From Thalassospira indica (GTDB taxonomy: Bacteria; Pseudomonadota; Alphaproteobacteria; Rhodospirillales; Thalassospiraceae), in the NCBI RefSeq assembly GCF_003403095.1, contig NZ_CP031555.1:4637726-4701725 (forward strand): a stretch of DNA of 64,000 bases. Direction: 5' to 3'. The position numbers were made by a program, and so were the translations under genes. The notes under the pieces were generated by a model. That model did no database searches, was not told the DNA's origin, and saw only the letters and a list, made by a program, of their open reading frames with translations. Shown piece after piece: positions 38,369 through 46,218 of the stretch; positions within the stretch are counted from its first letter, which is position 1; every line of letters starts with the position of its first letter.

Positions 38369-39289
38369 TTATGACGGCAAGCCATTCAGGCAATAAAGCA
38401 ACACACCCTTTTGCGCATGCAGGCGGTTTTCCGCCTCGTCAAACACAACCGACTGCGGCCCGTCAATCACACCGTCGGTGACTTCCTCGTTACGGTGGGC
38501 TGGCAGGCAATGCATGAAGATCGCATCATCCTTGGCCTGTGCCATGGTTTTTTCATTGATCTGATAGGGCGAAAGGGCGGCCATGCGGGCATCATAATCT
38601 TCATCCCCCATCGAGACCCAGCAATCAGTCACCACCACATCGGCACCGGAAAGCGCGCTGTCCATATCGGTCAGGCGCACTTTGCCGCCTTCGGCATTGG
38701 CGGTTTCAATCAGGCCCTGATTGGGGCGATAGCCAACCGGGCAGGCCATATCAAGCGCAAAACCGAATTTCGGCGATGCATGAATGAACGAGGTCGAGAC
38801 ATTGTTGCCATCACCGACCCACGCAACCTTAAGACCTTCAAGCTTGCCCTTGTGTTCCTTGATTGTCATCAGATCGGCCATGATCTGGCACGGGTGACTT
38901 TGATCGGTAAGCCCATTGATCACCGGCACGGTGGCATATTCCGCAAGCTCAAGCAGCTTCGACTCATCAGTCGTTCGGATCATGATCGCATCGACAAAGC
39001 GCGACAGAACGCGCGCCGTATCGGCAATGGTTTCCCCGCGGCCAAGCTGGCTGCTGTCCGCATCAAGGGTCACAACATCACCGCCAAGCTGGCGCATGCC
39101 GACTTCAAACGACACGCGCGTACGGGTCGACGGTTTTTCAAAAATCAAAGCAAGCGTCTTGCCCGCAAGCGGCTTGGCACCAAACGGTGCATGCCCGGCC
39201 TTCTCGGAGTCGCCAAGGGCCATAATATCCTTAAGCTCGCTTGCCGACATTTTGTCGAGATCGAGGAAATGGCGAATATCAGTCATCAT
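38369..39289 (-). CDS. argF: Ornithine carbamoyltransferase
   Basis: It makes citrulline from ornithine and carbamoyl phosphate (arginine biosynthesis). 306 residues with the carbamoyl-phosphate motif [26 protein letters not shown] and the ornithine-site [11 protein letters not shown]. It lies 19 bases downstream of argD in the same direction. The first of two adjacent ATGs (39289) is used; AAGGAAG precedes them. Length and motifs are typical of the anabolic enzyme. Confidence 0.96.
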   Translation of the reverse strand: MMTDIRHFLDLDKMSASELKDIMALGDSEKAGHAPFGAKPLAGKTLALIFEKPSTRTRVSFEVGMRQLGGDVVTLDADSSQLGRGETIADTARVLSRFVDAIMIRTTDESKLLELAEYATVPVINGLTDQSHPCQIMADLMTIKEHKGKLEGLKVAWVGDGNNVSTSFIHASPKFGFALDMACPVGYRPNQGLIETANAEGGKVRLTDMDSALSGADVVVTDCWVSMGDEDYDARMAALSPYQINEKTMAQAKDDAIFMHCLPAHRNEEVTDGVIDGPQSVVFDEAENRLHAQKGVLLYCLNGLPS

Positions 39290-39308
39290 AAATCTTCCTT
39301 ACGCGCCC

Positions 39309-40481
39309 TTATTTACCAAGGGCAGCTGCGGCTGCATCAATGGCAACCAGCGCTTCGTCAACATGGGTTTTGGTGATGTTCAGCGGCGGTATGATACGCA
39401 CCACATTGTCACCTGCCGGCACGGTCAAAAGATTGAACTCACGCAGTTTGGCGACAACATCAACATTGGCCGGTTTGGTTTTCATCCCCAACAATAGGCC
39501 CATGCCACGGATTTCTTCGATAAAGCCCGGATGTTTGCGTTCAATCACCTCAAGGCCATCACGGATCAGGCGGCTCATTTCCAAAACGTGGTCCATGAAA
39601 CCGGGTTTCAGAACCTCATCAAGCACCGCATTGGCCGCCGCTGTCGCCAGCTGATTGCCGCCAAAGGTCGTGCCATGCATGCCCGGGGTAAAGGCCGCCG
39701 CTGCCTTTTCATTGGCAAGCAGTGCCCCAATCGGGAAGCCACCGCCAAGCCCCTTGGCCGAGGAAATGATATCGGGCTCCATATCCGACCATTGATAGGC
39801 AAACAGCTTGCCTGTCCGGCCAATGCCCGTCTGGACTTCGTCAAACATCACCAACATGCCGAATTCATCGGCCGCCTTGCGCACACCCTCAAGATAGCCT
39901 TCCGGGGCCCGGCAAATGCCGCCTTCACCCTGAATCGGCTCAAGGATGATACCGCCTGTATTGGGCGTGATTGCATTGCGCAACTCATTGAGGTTGCCAA
40001 ACGCCACCCGGTCAAAGCCATCGGGCATCGGCCCGAAACCTTCCCGGTATTTCTCGCTATAACCCGCGGTCAGGGTGCCAAGCGTTCTGCCATGAAACGC
40101 ATTGGTCGCAACCAGAATGCGGTTCTTTTCCGGGTTGCCTGACACATACTGATAGCGACGCAGCATCTTGATACCCGCCTCATTGGCCTCGGCACCCGAA
40201 TTACAGAAAAACACCGTATCGGCAAAGCTGTTCTCAATCAGCCGCTTGGCCAGCTTTTCCTGCCCCGGCATCTGATACAGGTTCGAGGTATGCCAAAGCT
40301 TGCCAACCTGGTCGGTCAGTTTTTCAACCAGATGCGGGTGCGAATGCCCCAGCGTATTGACGGCAATGCCCGACCCGAAATCAAGGAATCGTCGGCCGTC
40401 CTGCGCATAGAGATAAGGTCCTTCACCTTTCTCAAAGGCCAGATCGGCCCGCGCGTAGGTCGGCATGACGGGAGTAATCAC
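39309..40481 (-). CDS. argD: Acetylornithine aminotransferase
   Basis: A PLP-dependent class III aminotransferase of 390 residues that converts N-acetylglutamate semialdehyde to N-acetylornithine. Key parts: LDFGSGIAVNTLGHSHP, CNSGAEANEAGIKMLRRY, FHGRTLGTLTAGYSEKYR, EPIQGEGGI, LVMFDEVQTGIGRTGKLFAY, and the PLP Lys in ISSAKGLGGGFPIGAL. GTG start at 40481 after AAAGAA. It heads the argD-argF pair; also fits succinyl-DAP transaminase, as is common for this family. Confidence 0.94.
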   Translation of the reverse strand: MITPVMPTYARADLAFEKGEGPYLYAQDGRRFLDFGSGIAVNTLGHSHPHLVEKLTDQVGKLWHTSNLYQMPGQEKLAKRLIENSFADTVFFCNSGAEANEAGIKMLRRYQYVSGNPEKNRILVATNAFHGRTLGTLTAGYSEKYREGFGPMPDGFDRVAFGNLNELRNAITPNTGGIILEPIQGEGGICRAPEGYLEGVRKAADEFGMLVMFDEVQTGIGRTGKLFAYQWSDMEPDIISSAKGLGGGFPIGALLANEKAAAAFTPGMHGTTFGGNQLATAAANAVLDEVLKPGFMDHVLEMSRLIRDGLEVIERKHPGFIEEIRGMGLLLGMKTKPANVDVVAKLREFNLLTVPAGDNVVRIIPPLNITKTHVDEALVAIDAAAAALGK

Positions 40482-40638
40482 TTCTTTATTCCTTATTTCG
40501 GGTAAAAATCAAATTCCTGACCGAATGGTCAGGGTTCAGCAGAGTGCTGGGAAGCCGAGGAGTATCAAGAGATTCACCGACCCTGTCAACGCCGCAAAAG
40601 CACGTAGGTTCCGGATTCCAAAAAGGTCATTAAAATGA

Positions 40639-40676
40639 AAAAAGGACGGCATCCTGATATGAATGCCGTCCTTTTT
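40639..40676 (-). terminator. Terminator of the ABC permease gene
   Basis: Perfect 14-base arms (AAAAAGGACGGCAT and its complement) with a ten-base loop; A- and T-rich flanks make it work on either strand. Confidence 0.88.
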
Positions 40677-40698
40677 GGTTTGAGCATCGGATCGGGGA

Positions 40699-41508
40699 CT
40701 AAGCCTTAAGCTTGTAACCGGTCTTGATCATGCGATAGCACAGCAGCCAAAGGGCCGCATTGACCAGCGCAAGAACCACCACACCGGTCATGATCGTGCC
40801 ATCGGAAATCCCGGTAAAGCCATAACGGAACCCGTCAATCATATAGAAGAACGGGTTGAAATGCACCAGAACCTGCCCGGCTTCGGGCAGGCTTTCCGCA
40901 CTGTAAAACGTGCCTGACAGGAACGATAACGGGGTGACAACAAAGTTGGTCACAACCGCGATATGGTCAAACTTCTCGGCCCAGACACCCCCGGCAATCC
41001 CCAGAAGCGACAACATCAGGGATGCCGAAATGCCGAAATACAGGATCGCCCAGATATTGTGGATTTGCACATCCACAAAGAACGACATGAAGATCGCGGT
41101 GACAAGACCAACGATCATGCCGCGCGTTACCGCGCCAAAGGCAAAACCGGCAACCATTTCGCCTGCCGACAGCGGCGGCATCAAAACATCGACGATATTG
41201 CCCTGTACCTTGGCAATCGTGATCGAGCTTGAGGAGTTGGCAAAGGCGTTTTGCACCATGGTCATCATGATCAGACCCGGCGCAAGGAAGGTGGCAAACG
41301 GGATGCCATTGACCATTTCAACCGCACGGCCGAGGGCCAGCAGGAAAACAGCAAGAAACAGCAGGCTGGTGACAACCGGCGCACCGATGGTTTGCAAATG
41401 CACATTCAGGAACCGACGGACTTCTTTGGCATAAAGGGTCCAAAGTCCAAGCCAGTTCACAGCCCCCATATAACGCGGGGCAAGAGCACGTTGCTCTGAC
41501 TCGTTCAT
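40699..41508 (-). CDS. ABC-2 type transporter permease
   Basis: 269 residues, six membrane helices in the ABC-2 fold (VTSLLFLAVFLLALG, FLAPGLIMMTMVQNAFANSS, MIVGLVTAIFMSFFV, PLSFLSGTFYSAESLP, HFNPFFYMIDGFRYGF, ending LLCYRMIKTGYKLKA). Such permeases export polysaccharides, drugs or heme-type solutes with a separate ATPase. No ATPase gene is nearby, so the partner must lie elsewhere. The ATG at 41508 has AAGGAA upstream and starts MNESEQRALAPRYMGAVN; a frame back to 41745 overlaps recX and is not supported. Confidence 0.88.
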   Translation of the reverse strand: MNESEQRALAPRYMGAVNWLGLWTLYAKEVRRFLNVHLQTIGAPVVTSLLFLAVFLLALGRAVEMVNGIPFATFLAPGLIMMTMVQNAFANSSSSITIAKVQGNIVDVLMPPLSAGEMVAGFAFGAVTRGMIVGLVTAIFMSFFVDVQIHNIWAILYFGISASLMLSLLGIAGGVWAEKFDHIAVVTNFVVTPLSFLSGTFYSAESLPEAGQVLVHFNPFFYMIDGFRYGFTGISDGTIMTGVVVLALVNAALWLLCYRMIKTGYKLKA

Positions 41509-41578
41509 GGAATTTCCTTCGGAAAAATGCATACAATTGCGCGTAAAATAGGGAGAGTGGGGGCATACTTGCAAGGGT

Positions 41579-42310
41579 GTGAATTCATTCATAGTGTCAG
41601 TCATGCACGACAAACATCGCCAAAGCCCGGAAACCAGCGACTCTGCGCGCGAAAAAAAGCCCGCCGGCAATGCGCGTTTTTCCAACCAGTCCGGCAAAAA
41701 GTCGAAAACCCGGTCGCATGAACCCAAACGCCCGCGCAAGGTCACCCGCGACTATCTGATGAATTATGCCACCTGGTATCTCGAACGTTTCGCCGCATCG
41801 CGCGCCCGGCTTGAAACACTGATGCGCGGTAAAATCCGCCTCTCGGTCGCCGAACACGGCACCGACCCGGACGAGGCCGTGCAATGGATGAATTCGGTTT
41901 TGTCGGCGTGCGAAAAGGCCGGCTTTATCAATGACGATGCCTATGCCAAGGGCCGGGCCCGATCCCTGCTCAGGCGCGGCAAGGCGCTTCGCGTCATTGC
42001 CGCCGATCTGTCATCGCGCGGCATTGCCAGTGATCAGGTCGATGCCGCCCTGACCGAACTTCGCGCAGAGGCCGATGACGCCGCCTATGAGGAAGTGCGT
42101 GGCACCGATCCCAACATTGCCGCCGCCGCGGCCTACGCCCGTCGCCGTCGTCTTGGCCCGTGGCGCCGGTCTGAGATCCGCGAAGAAAAACGCGAAAAGG
42201 ATATGGCTGCCCTTGCCCGTCAGGGCTTTGGCTATGACACCGCCACCCGCATCATCAATAGCGAGATCGAAGAGCTCGAAGACCTGCTCTCGATGATCGA
42301 CGGGATTTGA
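41579..42310 (+). CDS. recX: RecX-family protein
   Basis: About 243 residues. A basic, probably disordered N-terminal 55 residues precede the RecX three-helix repeats (NYATWYLERFAASRARLETLM, DEAVQWMNSVLSACEKAGFINDDAYAKGRARSLLRRGKALRVIAADL, FGYDTATRIINSE). RecX binds RecA filaments and limits recombination. It is not next to recA here. A GTG at 41579 is used; ATG at 41603 is an alternative. It is divergent from the ABC permease with about 70 bases between. Confidence 0.8.
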   Translation: MNSFIVSVMHDKHRQSPETSDSAREKKPAGNARFSNQSGKKSKTRSHEPKRPRKVTRDYLMNYATWYLERFAASRARLETLMRGKIRLSVAEHGTDPDEAVQWMNSVLSACEKAGFINDDAYAKGRARSLLRRGKALRVIAADLSSRGIASDQVDAALTELRAEADDAAYEEVRGTDPNIAAAAAYARRRRLGPWRRSEIREEKREKDMAALARQGFGYDTATRIINSEIEELEDLLSMIDGI

Positions 42311-42368
42311 TTGCATCCGCAAAGACCGCTATCAATGAACAAATCCATTTTGATACGGAGACCCAACC

Positions 42369-42704
42369 ATGATGGTCCGCATCTACCATAATCCGCGCTG
42401 CTCGAAATCGCGCCAGACCCTGGCCCTGATCGAAGAACAGGGCATCACGCCCGACGTGATTGCCTATCTCGACACCCCGCCAACCCCGCAGGAACTCTCT
42501 GGCATCCTTGATATGCTCGGCATGAAACCCGAAGACATCCTGCGCAAAAAAGAAGCCAAAGAAGAAGGCATTGCCGATCTGCGTGGGGACGAACTGATCG
42601 AGGCCCTTTGCGCCCATCCGCGCGCCCTTGAACGCCCGATTGTCGTCAATGGCAACAAGGCCGTTCTCGGCCGTCCGCCGGAAAACGCGCTGGAAATTCT
42701 GTAA
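42369..42704 (+). CDS. Arsenate reductase (ArsC/YfgD family, glutaredoxin type)
   Basis: 111 residues with the thioredoxin-fold ArsC core: IYHNPRCSKSRQTLALIEEQG contains the single catalytic Cys, followed by VIAYLDTPPTPQELSGILDML, RKKEAKEEGIADL and the C-terminal RPIVVNGNKAVLGRPPE. It uses glutathione/glutaredoxin to reduce arsenate or a related oxyanion. With no arsenite pump nearby and the YfgD-like length, a housekeeping redox role is as likely as arsenic resistance. Two adjacent ATGs; GGAGA upstream. Confidence 0.88.
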   Translation: MMVRIYHNPRCSKSRQTLALIEEQGITPDVIAYLDTPPTPQELSGILDMLGMKPEDILRKKEAKEEGIADLRGDELIEALCAHPRALERPIVVNGNKAVLGRPPENALEIL

Positions 42705-42783
42705 CTGATTACCCAAAGAACCATTGATTGCTTTTTCTCTAATAAATACACTCACTGGTATGTGTATAAAATGAAGGGTAATC

Positions 42784-43569
42784 ATGTCGCATAGTTACGT
42801 AGCTTATATTGATGAGTCTGGTGACGATGGGTTCAAGCGCTTTCGTCAACCCGGAGACCGAGGAGGTTCATCTAAGTGGCTCGTAATATCTGCATGCGTT
42901 ATGAGGCGCGCTTATAGCTTGGATGCGGTGGGATGGCGCGACGAAATCACAGCACGAATGCCAGAAAGAAAGTCCCGAGAAGTTCACTTTGCCAATCTCG
43001 GACATGGGCAAAAGTTAGTGGCAGCTCAGACACTAGCAGATAAACCGCTACGTGCATTAAATGTCATAGCTGCCAAAGAACCAATCCCTGAGAATGTTTA
43101 TACAGAGAAAAACCAACTTTACTTCTATATGACGCGTTATCTGATAGAGCGTATATCTTGGCTATGCCGAGAACACCGGAGGCATGTAAAAGAAGGGGAT
43201 GGAAGAGTTGCAATAACATTCTCCCGGCGCGGGGGAATGTCCTATGATTCTTTTAGAGATTACTTACGCACGCTTAAACAACAGAACACACAAATTCACT
43301 GGCCTGTCATAGATATTGATGCCGTGGATGCACTAGACCATAGCAAAAACGCTGGGCTGCAATTGGCAGACATTATTGCGTCTTCTTTCGCTTCGGGATT
43401 TGAACCTGACCGATATGGCAACTGCGAACGACGATATGCGGAAACTCTTAAGCCTGTGACTTACAATAGAAGAGGCAACTACTTAAGCTATGGCGTGAAA
43501 ATCGTCCCTAACCATGAAGAATGCAATCTAGATGCTCAGCAGACACAGATGATAAACTTGTGGAAATAA
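42784..43569 (+). CDS. DUF3800 protein (accessory, AT-rich)
   Basis: 261 residues. The start SYVAYIDESGDDGFKRF and the C-terminal DALDHSKNAGLQLADIIASSF match DUF3800, a predicted RNase H-like nuclease family with acidic residues in those two segments. The gene is visibly more AT-rich than its neighbours, with different codon choice, and DUF3800 genes are often found in accessory or defence loci. It stands alone after the ArsC-like gene, with AAGGG before the ATG and a structured inverted repeat two bases after the stop. Activity and target are unknown. Confidence 0.8.
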   Translation: MSHSYVAYIDESGDDGFKRFRQPGDRGGSSKWLVISACVMRRAYSLDAVGWRDEITARMPERKSREVHFANLGHGQKLVAAQTLADKPLRALNVIAAKEPIPENVYTEKNQLYFYMTRYLIERISWLCREHRRHVKEGDGRVAITFSRRGGMSYDSFRDYLRTLKQQNTQIHWPVIDIDAVDALDHSKNAGLQLADIIASSFASGFEPDRYGNCERRYAETLKPVTYNRRGNYLSYGVKIVPNHEECNLDAQQTQMINLWK

Positions 43570-43570
43570 T

Positions 43571-43652
43571 GTGGCAGCCCCCCAGCCCATAATTGCGCAA
43601 AGCGCCTGCAGTCTCTCGAGTGCTTTGGGTTAATCTGGCGCATGGCTGCCAC
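43571..43652. repeat. Structured inverted repeat after DUF3800
   Basis: Perfect nine-base outer arms GTGGCAGCC (43571-43579) and GGCTGCCAC (43644-43652) enclose a second pairing CAAAGC/GCTTTG (about 43598-43627). It begins right after the DUF3800 stop. Could be a transcript end, a boundary sequence or a small RNA; no tRNA features. Confidence 0.5.
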
Positions 43653-43818
43653 AGCTATTGTTATAGCACACTTTCAAATAAAAACAAGTCTTTTCAGTTG
43701 CTTATGGTTTATGTGTAAGTATTTGAAATTGAGTCATTTTATCTCGCCAGAAGACAACATGACTTTTACGGCTTAAGGTCGACTGGCTGCAATTAGCCAC
43801 TATTTAGACCTTATTCAA

Positions 43819-43849
43819 ACGCCTGTGCCTGCTAGGCACGGGCGTTTTT
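43819..43849 (+). terminator. Rho-independent terminator downstream of DUF3800
   Basis: ACGCCTGTGCC and GGCACGGGCGT arms with a TGCTA loop and a TTTT tail. Confidence 0.8.
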
Positions 43850-43931
43850 CGTAATTAATGAAAGTAGAACTTCCCCAGAGCTAGTATGTCTTGCGCAGAA
43901 AAATACGCATGCACCTGTGGGGAGGTTTTTG

Positions 43932-44300
43932 ATGATTGCTGCTTTTGCCCTGATCCTTGTCTGCCAGCTGTTTGGCGAAGTGGTCTCGGAACTGTTTGAT
44001 CTGCCGGTTCCCGGCCCGGTGATCGGTCTGGTGCTGCTGTTTGTCGGCCTTCTGATCAAACGCAACCCGCCCAAGGTACTCACTGATGCGGCCGACAATC
44101 TGCTGATCCATTTCTCCTTGCTGTTCGTTCCGGCCGGGGTGGGCGTTGTCACCCAGATTGATCGCCTTAAGGGCGACTGGCTGCCGATTGCGGCCGCCCT
44201 GATCATCTCAACCCTGCTTGCGATGGTACTGACCGCGCTTTTGATGTCGAAACTGCTGCCCAAGGCCAAACCGGGCGAAAGTCTGGAGGACGGGCAATGA
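43932..44300 (+). CDS. CidA/LrgA-family membrane protein
   Basis: 122 residues, four hydrophobic helices, with the family pattern LVCQLFGEVVSELFDLPVPGPVIGLVLLFVGLL and LLIHFSLLFVPAGVGVV. LrgA forms a membrane complex with LrgB; the family is known as holin-like autolysis control proteins and more recently as pyruvate/glycolate or lactate-type carriers. ATG at 43932 lies six bases after GGGGAGG, so the GTG at 43917 is rejected. It overlaps lrgB by four bases (ATGA). Confidence 0.9.
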   Translation: MIAAFALILVCQLFGEVVSELFDLPVPGPVIGLVLLFVGLLIKRNPPKVLTDAADNLLIHFSLLFVPAGVGVVTQIDRLKGDWLPIAAALIISTLLAMVLTALLMSKLLPKAKPGESLEDGQ

Positions 44301-45022
44301 ACGAGACCGATATCACCCAGCTTTGGGTTTACCTGTCGGCCAAACCGCTGACGGGTCTGACCATCACCCTTGTCGCCTATGCCATCGGTTTCTGGCTGTA
44401 TCAGAAAAGCGACCGCAACCCGATCTGCAATCCGGTGGTGATTGCCATCGCCCTGATTGCCCTGTTGCTCAAAGTCACCGGCACGCCCTACGCGACCTAT
44501 TTCGAGGGCGCGCAGTTCGTGCACTTCCTGCTCGGTCCGGCCACCGTCGCCCTTGCCGTACCCCTGTTTCGTCAGACAGAAACGCTGAAACGTGCACTGC
44601 CCGTCATCGCCTTTGGTGTTCTGTTCGGTTCGCTGGTTGCCAGTGCCAGCACGGTCATCCTGGCTTGGGCATTGGGCGCAAGTCCTGAAACACTGGCATC
44701 CTTGGCCCCGAAATCGGTCACCACCCCGGTCGCCATGGGGATTGCCGAAAACATTGGCGGCGTTCCGGCCCTGACCGCGGTTTGCGTAATTGCCACCGGC
44801 ATCGTTGGCGCAACCCTTGGCCCGATGGTGATGAATATGGCCCGTCTTAAGGACTGGCGTGCGCGTGGTTTCGCCATGGGGGTGGCATCGCATGGCATCG
44901 GAACGGCACGCGCCTTTCAGGTCAATGAAACCGCCGGGGCCTTTTCGGGCCTTGCCATGGGGCTCAATACCCTTGCCACCGCATTAACCATCCCGTTCCT
45001 GTGGCACTGGATATTTGGCTAG
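44297..45022 (+). CDS. LrgB-family membrane protein
   Basis: 241 residues and about eight helices. Conserved blocks: FVHFLLGPATVALAVPLFRQ, SVTTPVAMGIAENIGGVPALTAVCVIATGIVGA and the C-terminal ASHGIGTARAFQVNETAGAFSGLAMGL. Partner of the LrgA-like protein with which it overlaps. In plants and some bacteria LrgA-LrgB fusions export glycolate/glycerate, which would fit the organic-acid metabolism of this window; that is inference. Confidence 0.93.
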   Translation: MNETDITQLWVYLSAKPLTGLTITLVAYAIGFWLYQKSDRNPICNPVVIAIALIALLLKVTGTPYATYFEGAQFVHFLLGPATVALAVPLFRQTETLKRALPVIAFGVLFGSLVASASTVILAWALGASPETLASLAPKSVTTPVAMGIAENIGGVPALTAVCVIATGIVGATLGPMVMNMARLKDWRARGFAMGVASHGIGTARAFQVNETAGAFSGLAMGLNTLATALTIPFLWHWIFG

Positions 45023-45064
45023 ATTCTGCGAAGGGTCTGCAGATGAAGTGTGACGCATTACGTG

Positions 45065-45535
45065 TCACACAGTCACGCGCGGTCTCACTGGGCGACGCAT
45101 GCGTAGACCATCGCGGATGTTCAGGCCAATCAGAACAAGGTTGATTAGGCCCGCGAACAGTTCCAGCACCTGAAGGGTGATAAACACATCATCCATCTGT
45201 CCGTTTCGGGCCAGCATGGCCAACCCAATCGCACAGGGCACAAGAACAAGGAGTCCGTTTGCCGCGACCAGCTTCATGCGCCGCAATTTCACGGCAACCA
45301 TCCCGGCGATTTGCCCCCGCGCCAACGCAAAGCCCGATCCCCCGGTGGCCGCAAGACACAGCACAAGGGCCAACAGGCTCCAGACAATTGCAGTTTTGAC
45401 CATCACGATCTGATCGGTTGCCCCGAAAAGCTCGACCATGATTGTCGCCAGCCAGAAGCTGGCGATCAGGCAAAACGCCGCCCCACCGGCAACGCGGTGG
45501 ATAATACGCAAGATCGGTTTTGAAATCGTGGACAT
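45065..45535 (-). CDS. Small four-helix membrane protein, unknown
   Basis: About 156 residues with four membrane helices (AGGAAFCLIASFWLATIMVELFG, MVKTAIVWSLLALVLCLAATGG, LVAANGLLVLVPCAIGLAMLA, VLELFAGLINLVLIGLNIRDGL). The architecture recalls transmembrane repair or DUF-type small membrane proteins, but no family was recognised with confidence. AGGAG lies eight bases before the ATG at 45535. It is divergent from a MarR gene, and the pair of MarR-type palindromes between suggests that it is the regulated target. Confidence 0.75.
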   Translation of the reverse strand: MSTISKPILRIIHRVAGGAAFCLIASFWLATIMVELFGATDQIVMVKTAIVWSLLALVLCLAATGGSGFALARGQIAGMVAVKLRRMKLVAANGLLVLVPCAIGLAMLARNGQMDDVFITLQVLELFAGLINLVLIGLNIRDGLRMRRPVRPRVTV

Positions 45536-45585
45536 CGTCATTTCTCCTGAAACAAGGATTGCGATGTGGCGCCACACGTAATTAA

Positions 45586-45597
45586 ATAGCATGCTAT
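45586..45597. promoter_or_regulatory. MarR-type operator, copy 1
   Basis: Perfect palindrome ATAGCATGCTAT. A second ATAGC-N2-GCTAT follows 19 bp on. Confidence 0.7.
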
Positions 45598-45604
45598 GTT
45601 TTAT

Positions 45605-45616
45605 ATAGCAAGCTAT
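45605..45616. promoter_or_regulatory. MarR-type operator, copy 2
   Basis: ATAGC-AA-GCTAT, same half-sites as copy 1, about 27 bases before the MarR start codon; suits autorepression plus control of the divergent membrane gene. Confidence 0.7.
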
Positions 45617-45642
45617 GTATATTGACCGAAACCGGAGTTCTC

Positions 45643-46101
45643 ATGCCCCTGAAACGCACCCAATCAGCCGGATATATGACGAACTGGGCGGCCCGCCTGT
45701 TTGCACGCGCGATTGATCAGAAACTCAAACCGCTGGGACTAAGCAGTGGCTATCTGCCGGTTTTCTTTGCGCTGGCCAATGGCACCACACGCGCGCAAAA
45801 GCAGCTCGCGGCGGAGGTTGGAATCGAACAACCAACCATGGCCGCAACCCTTAATCGCATGGAACGCGATGGGTTGATTGAACGCGAAAAAGACAATGAA
45901 GATCGCCGCATCACACACATCCACCTGAGCCCGTCGGCAAAGGCCAAGGCCCCGCAAATCCAGACCATCGTCAATGCTGTGAATGAACAGGCCCTTTCAG
46001 GGCTGAACAGTCTTGAAAAGCGCGTCCTGCTCGACGCACTTGGCAAGGTTACCAACGCACTCGCACCGGCAGAGGCCAAATCCGGCGCCGACAACGCGTA
46101 A
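45643..46101 (+). CDS. MarR-family transcriptional regulator
   Basis: 152 residues. Winged helix in the middle (TTRAQKQLAAEVGIEQPTMAATLNRMERDGLIEREKDNEDRRITHIHLSPSAK), flanked by dimerisation helices. ATG at 45643 has GGAG upstream; a TTG at 45622 lies within that leader. It faces a small membrane protein gene; two identical-half-site palindromes lie between them. Probably represses both until an unknown ligand binds. Confidence 0.9.
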   Translation: MPLKRTQSAGYMTNWAARLFARAIDQKLKPLGLSSGYLPVFFALANGTTRAQKQLAAEVGIEQPTMAATLNRMERDGLIEREKDNEDRRITHIHLSPSAKAKAPQIQTIVNAVNEQALSGLNSLEKRVLLDALGKVTNALAPAEAKSGADNA

Positions 46102-46134
46102 CCAACCGTAAAGACATCAGAAAAAAGCAAAACC

Positions 46135-46166
46135 TGACAAGGGCATGCCACGACACACCCTTGTCA
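46135..46166 (-). terminator. Hairpin between the MarR and chemoreceptor genes
   Basis: Perfect nine-base arms TGACAAGGG/CCCTTGTCA around a 14-base loop; on the minus strand it is followed by GGTTTTGCTTTTTT, so it probably ends the chemoreceptor transcript. Confidence 0.6.
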
Positions 46167-46218
46167 GTCTGATCGTAAAAGACCCGCTTTGAACGGAAAC
46201 GCTCTATCCTGCGCGCAA

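Larger units (their letters stand above)
43570..43931. other. Gene-free stretch between DUF3800 and lrgA
   Basis: About 360 AT-rich bases. Contents: the structured repeat at 43571-43652, a small hairpin TGGCT-N6-AGCCA near 43785, the terminator at 43819-43849, and the lrgA promoter/ribosome region. No convincing gene. Confidence 0.6.

Noticed and set aside
43571..43652. Possible tRNA
   Set aside because: Length is right and the ends pair, but there is no D-arm, T-arm (TTCRA) or anticodon stem, and the inner pairing is incompatible with a cloverleaf.
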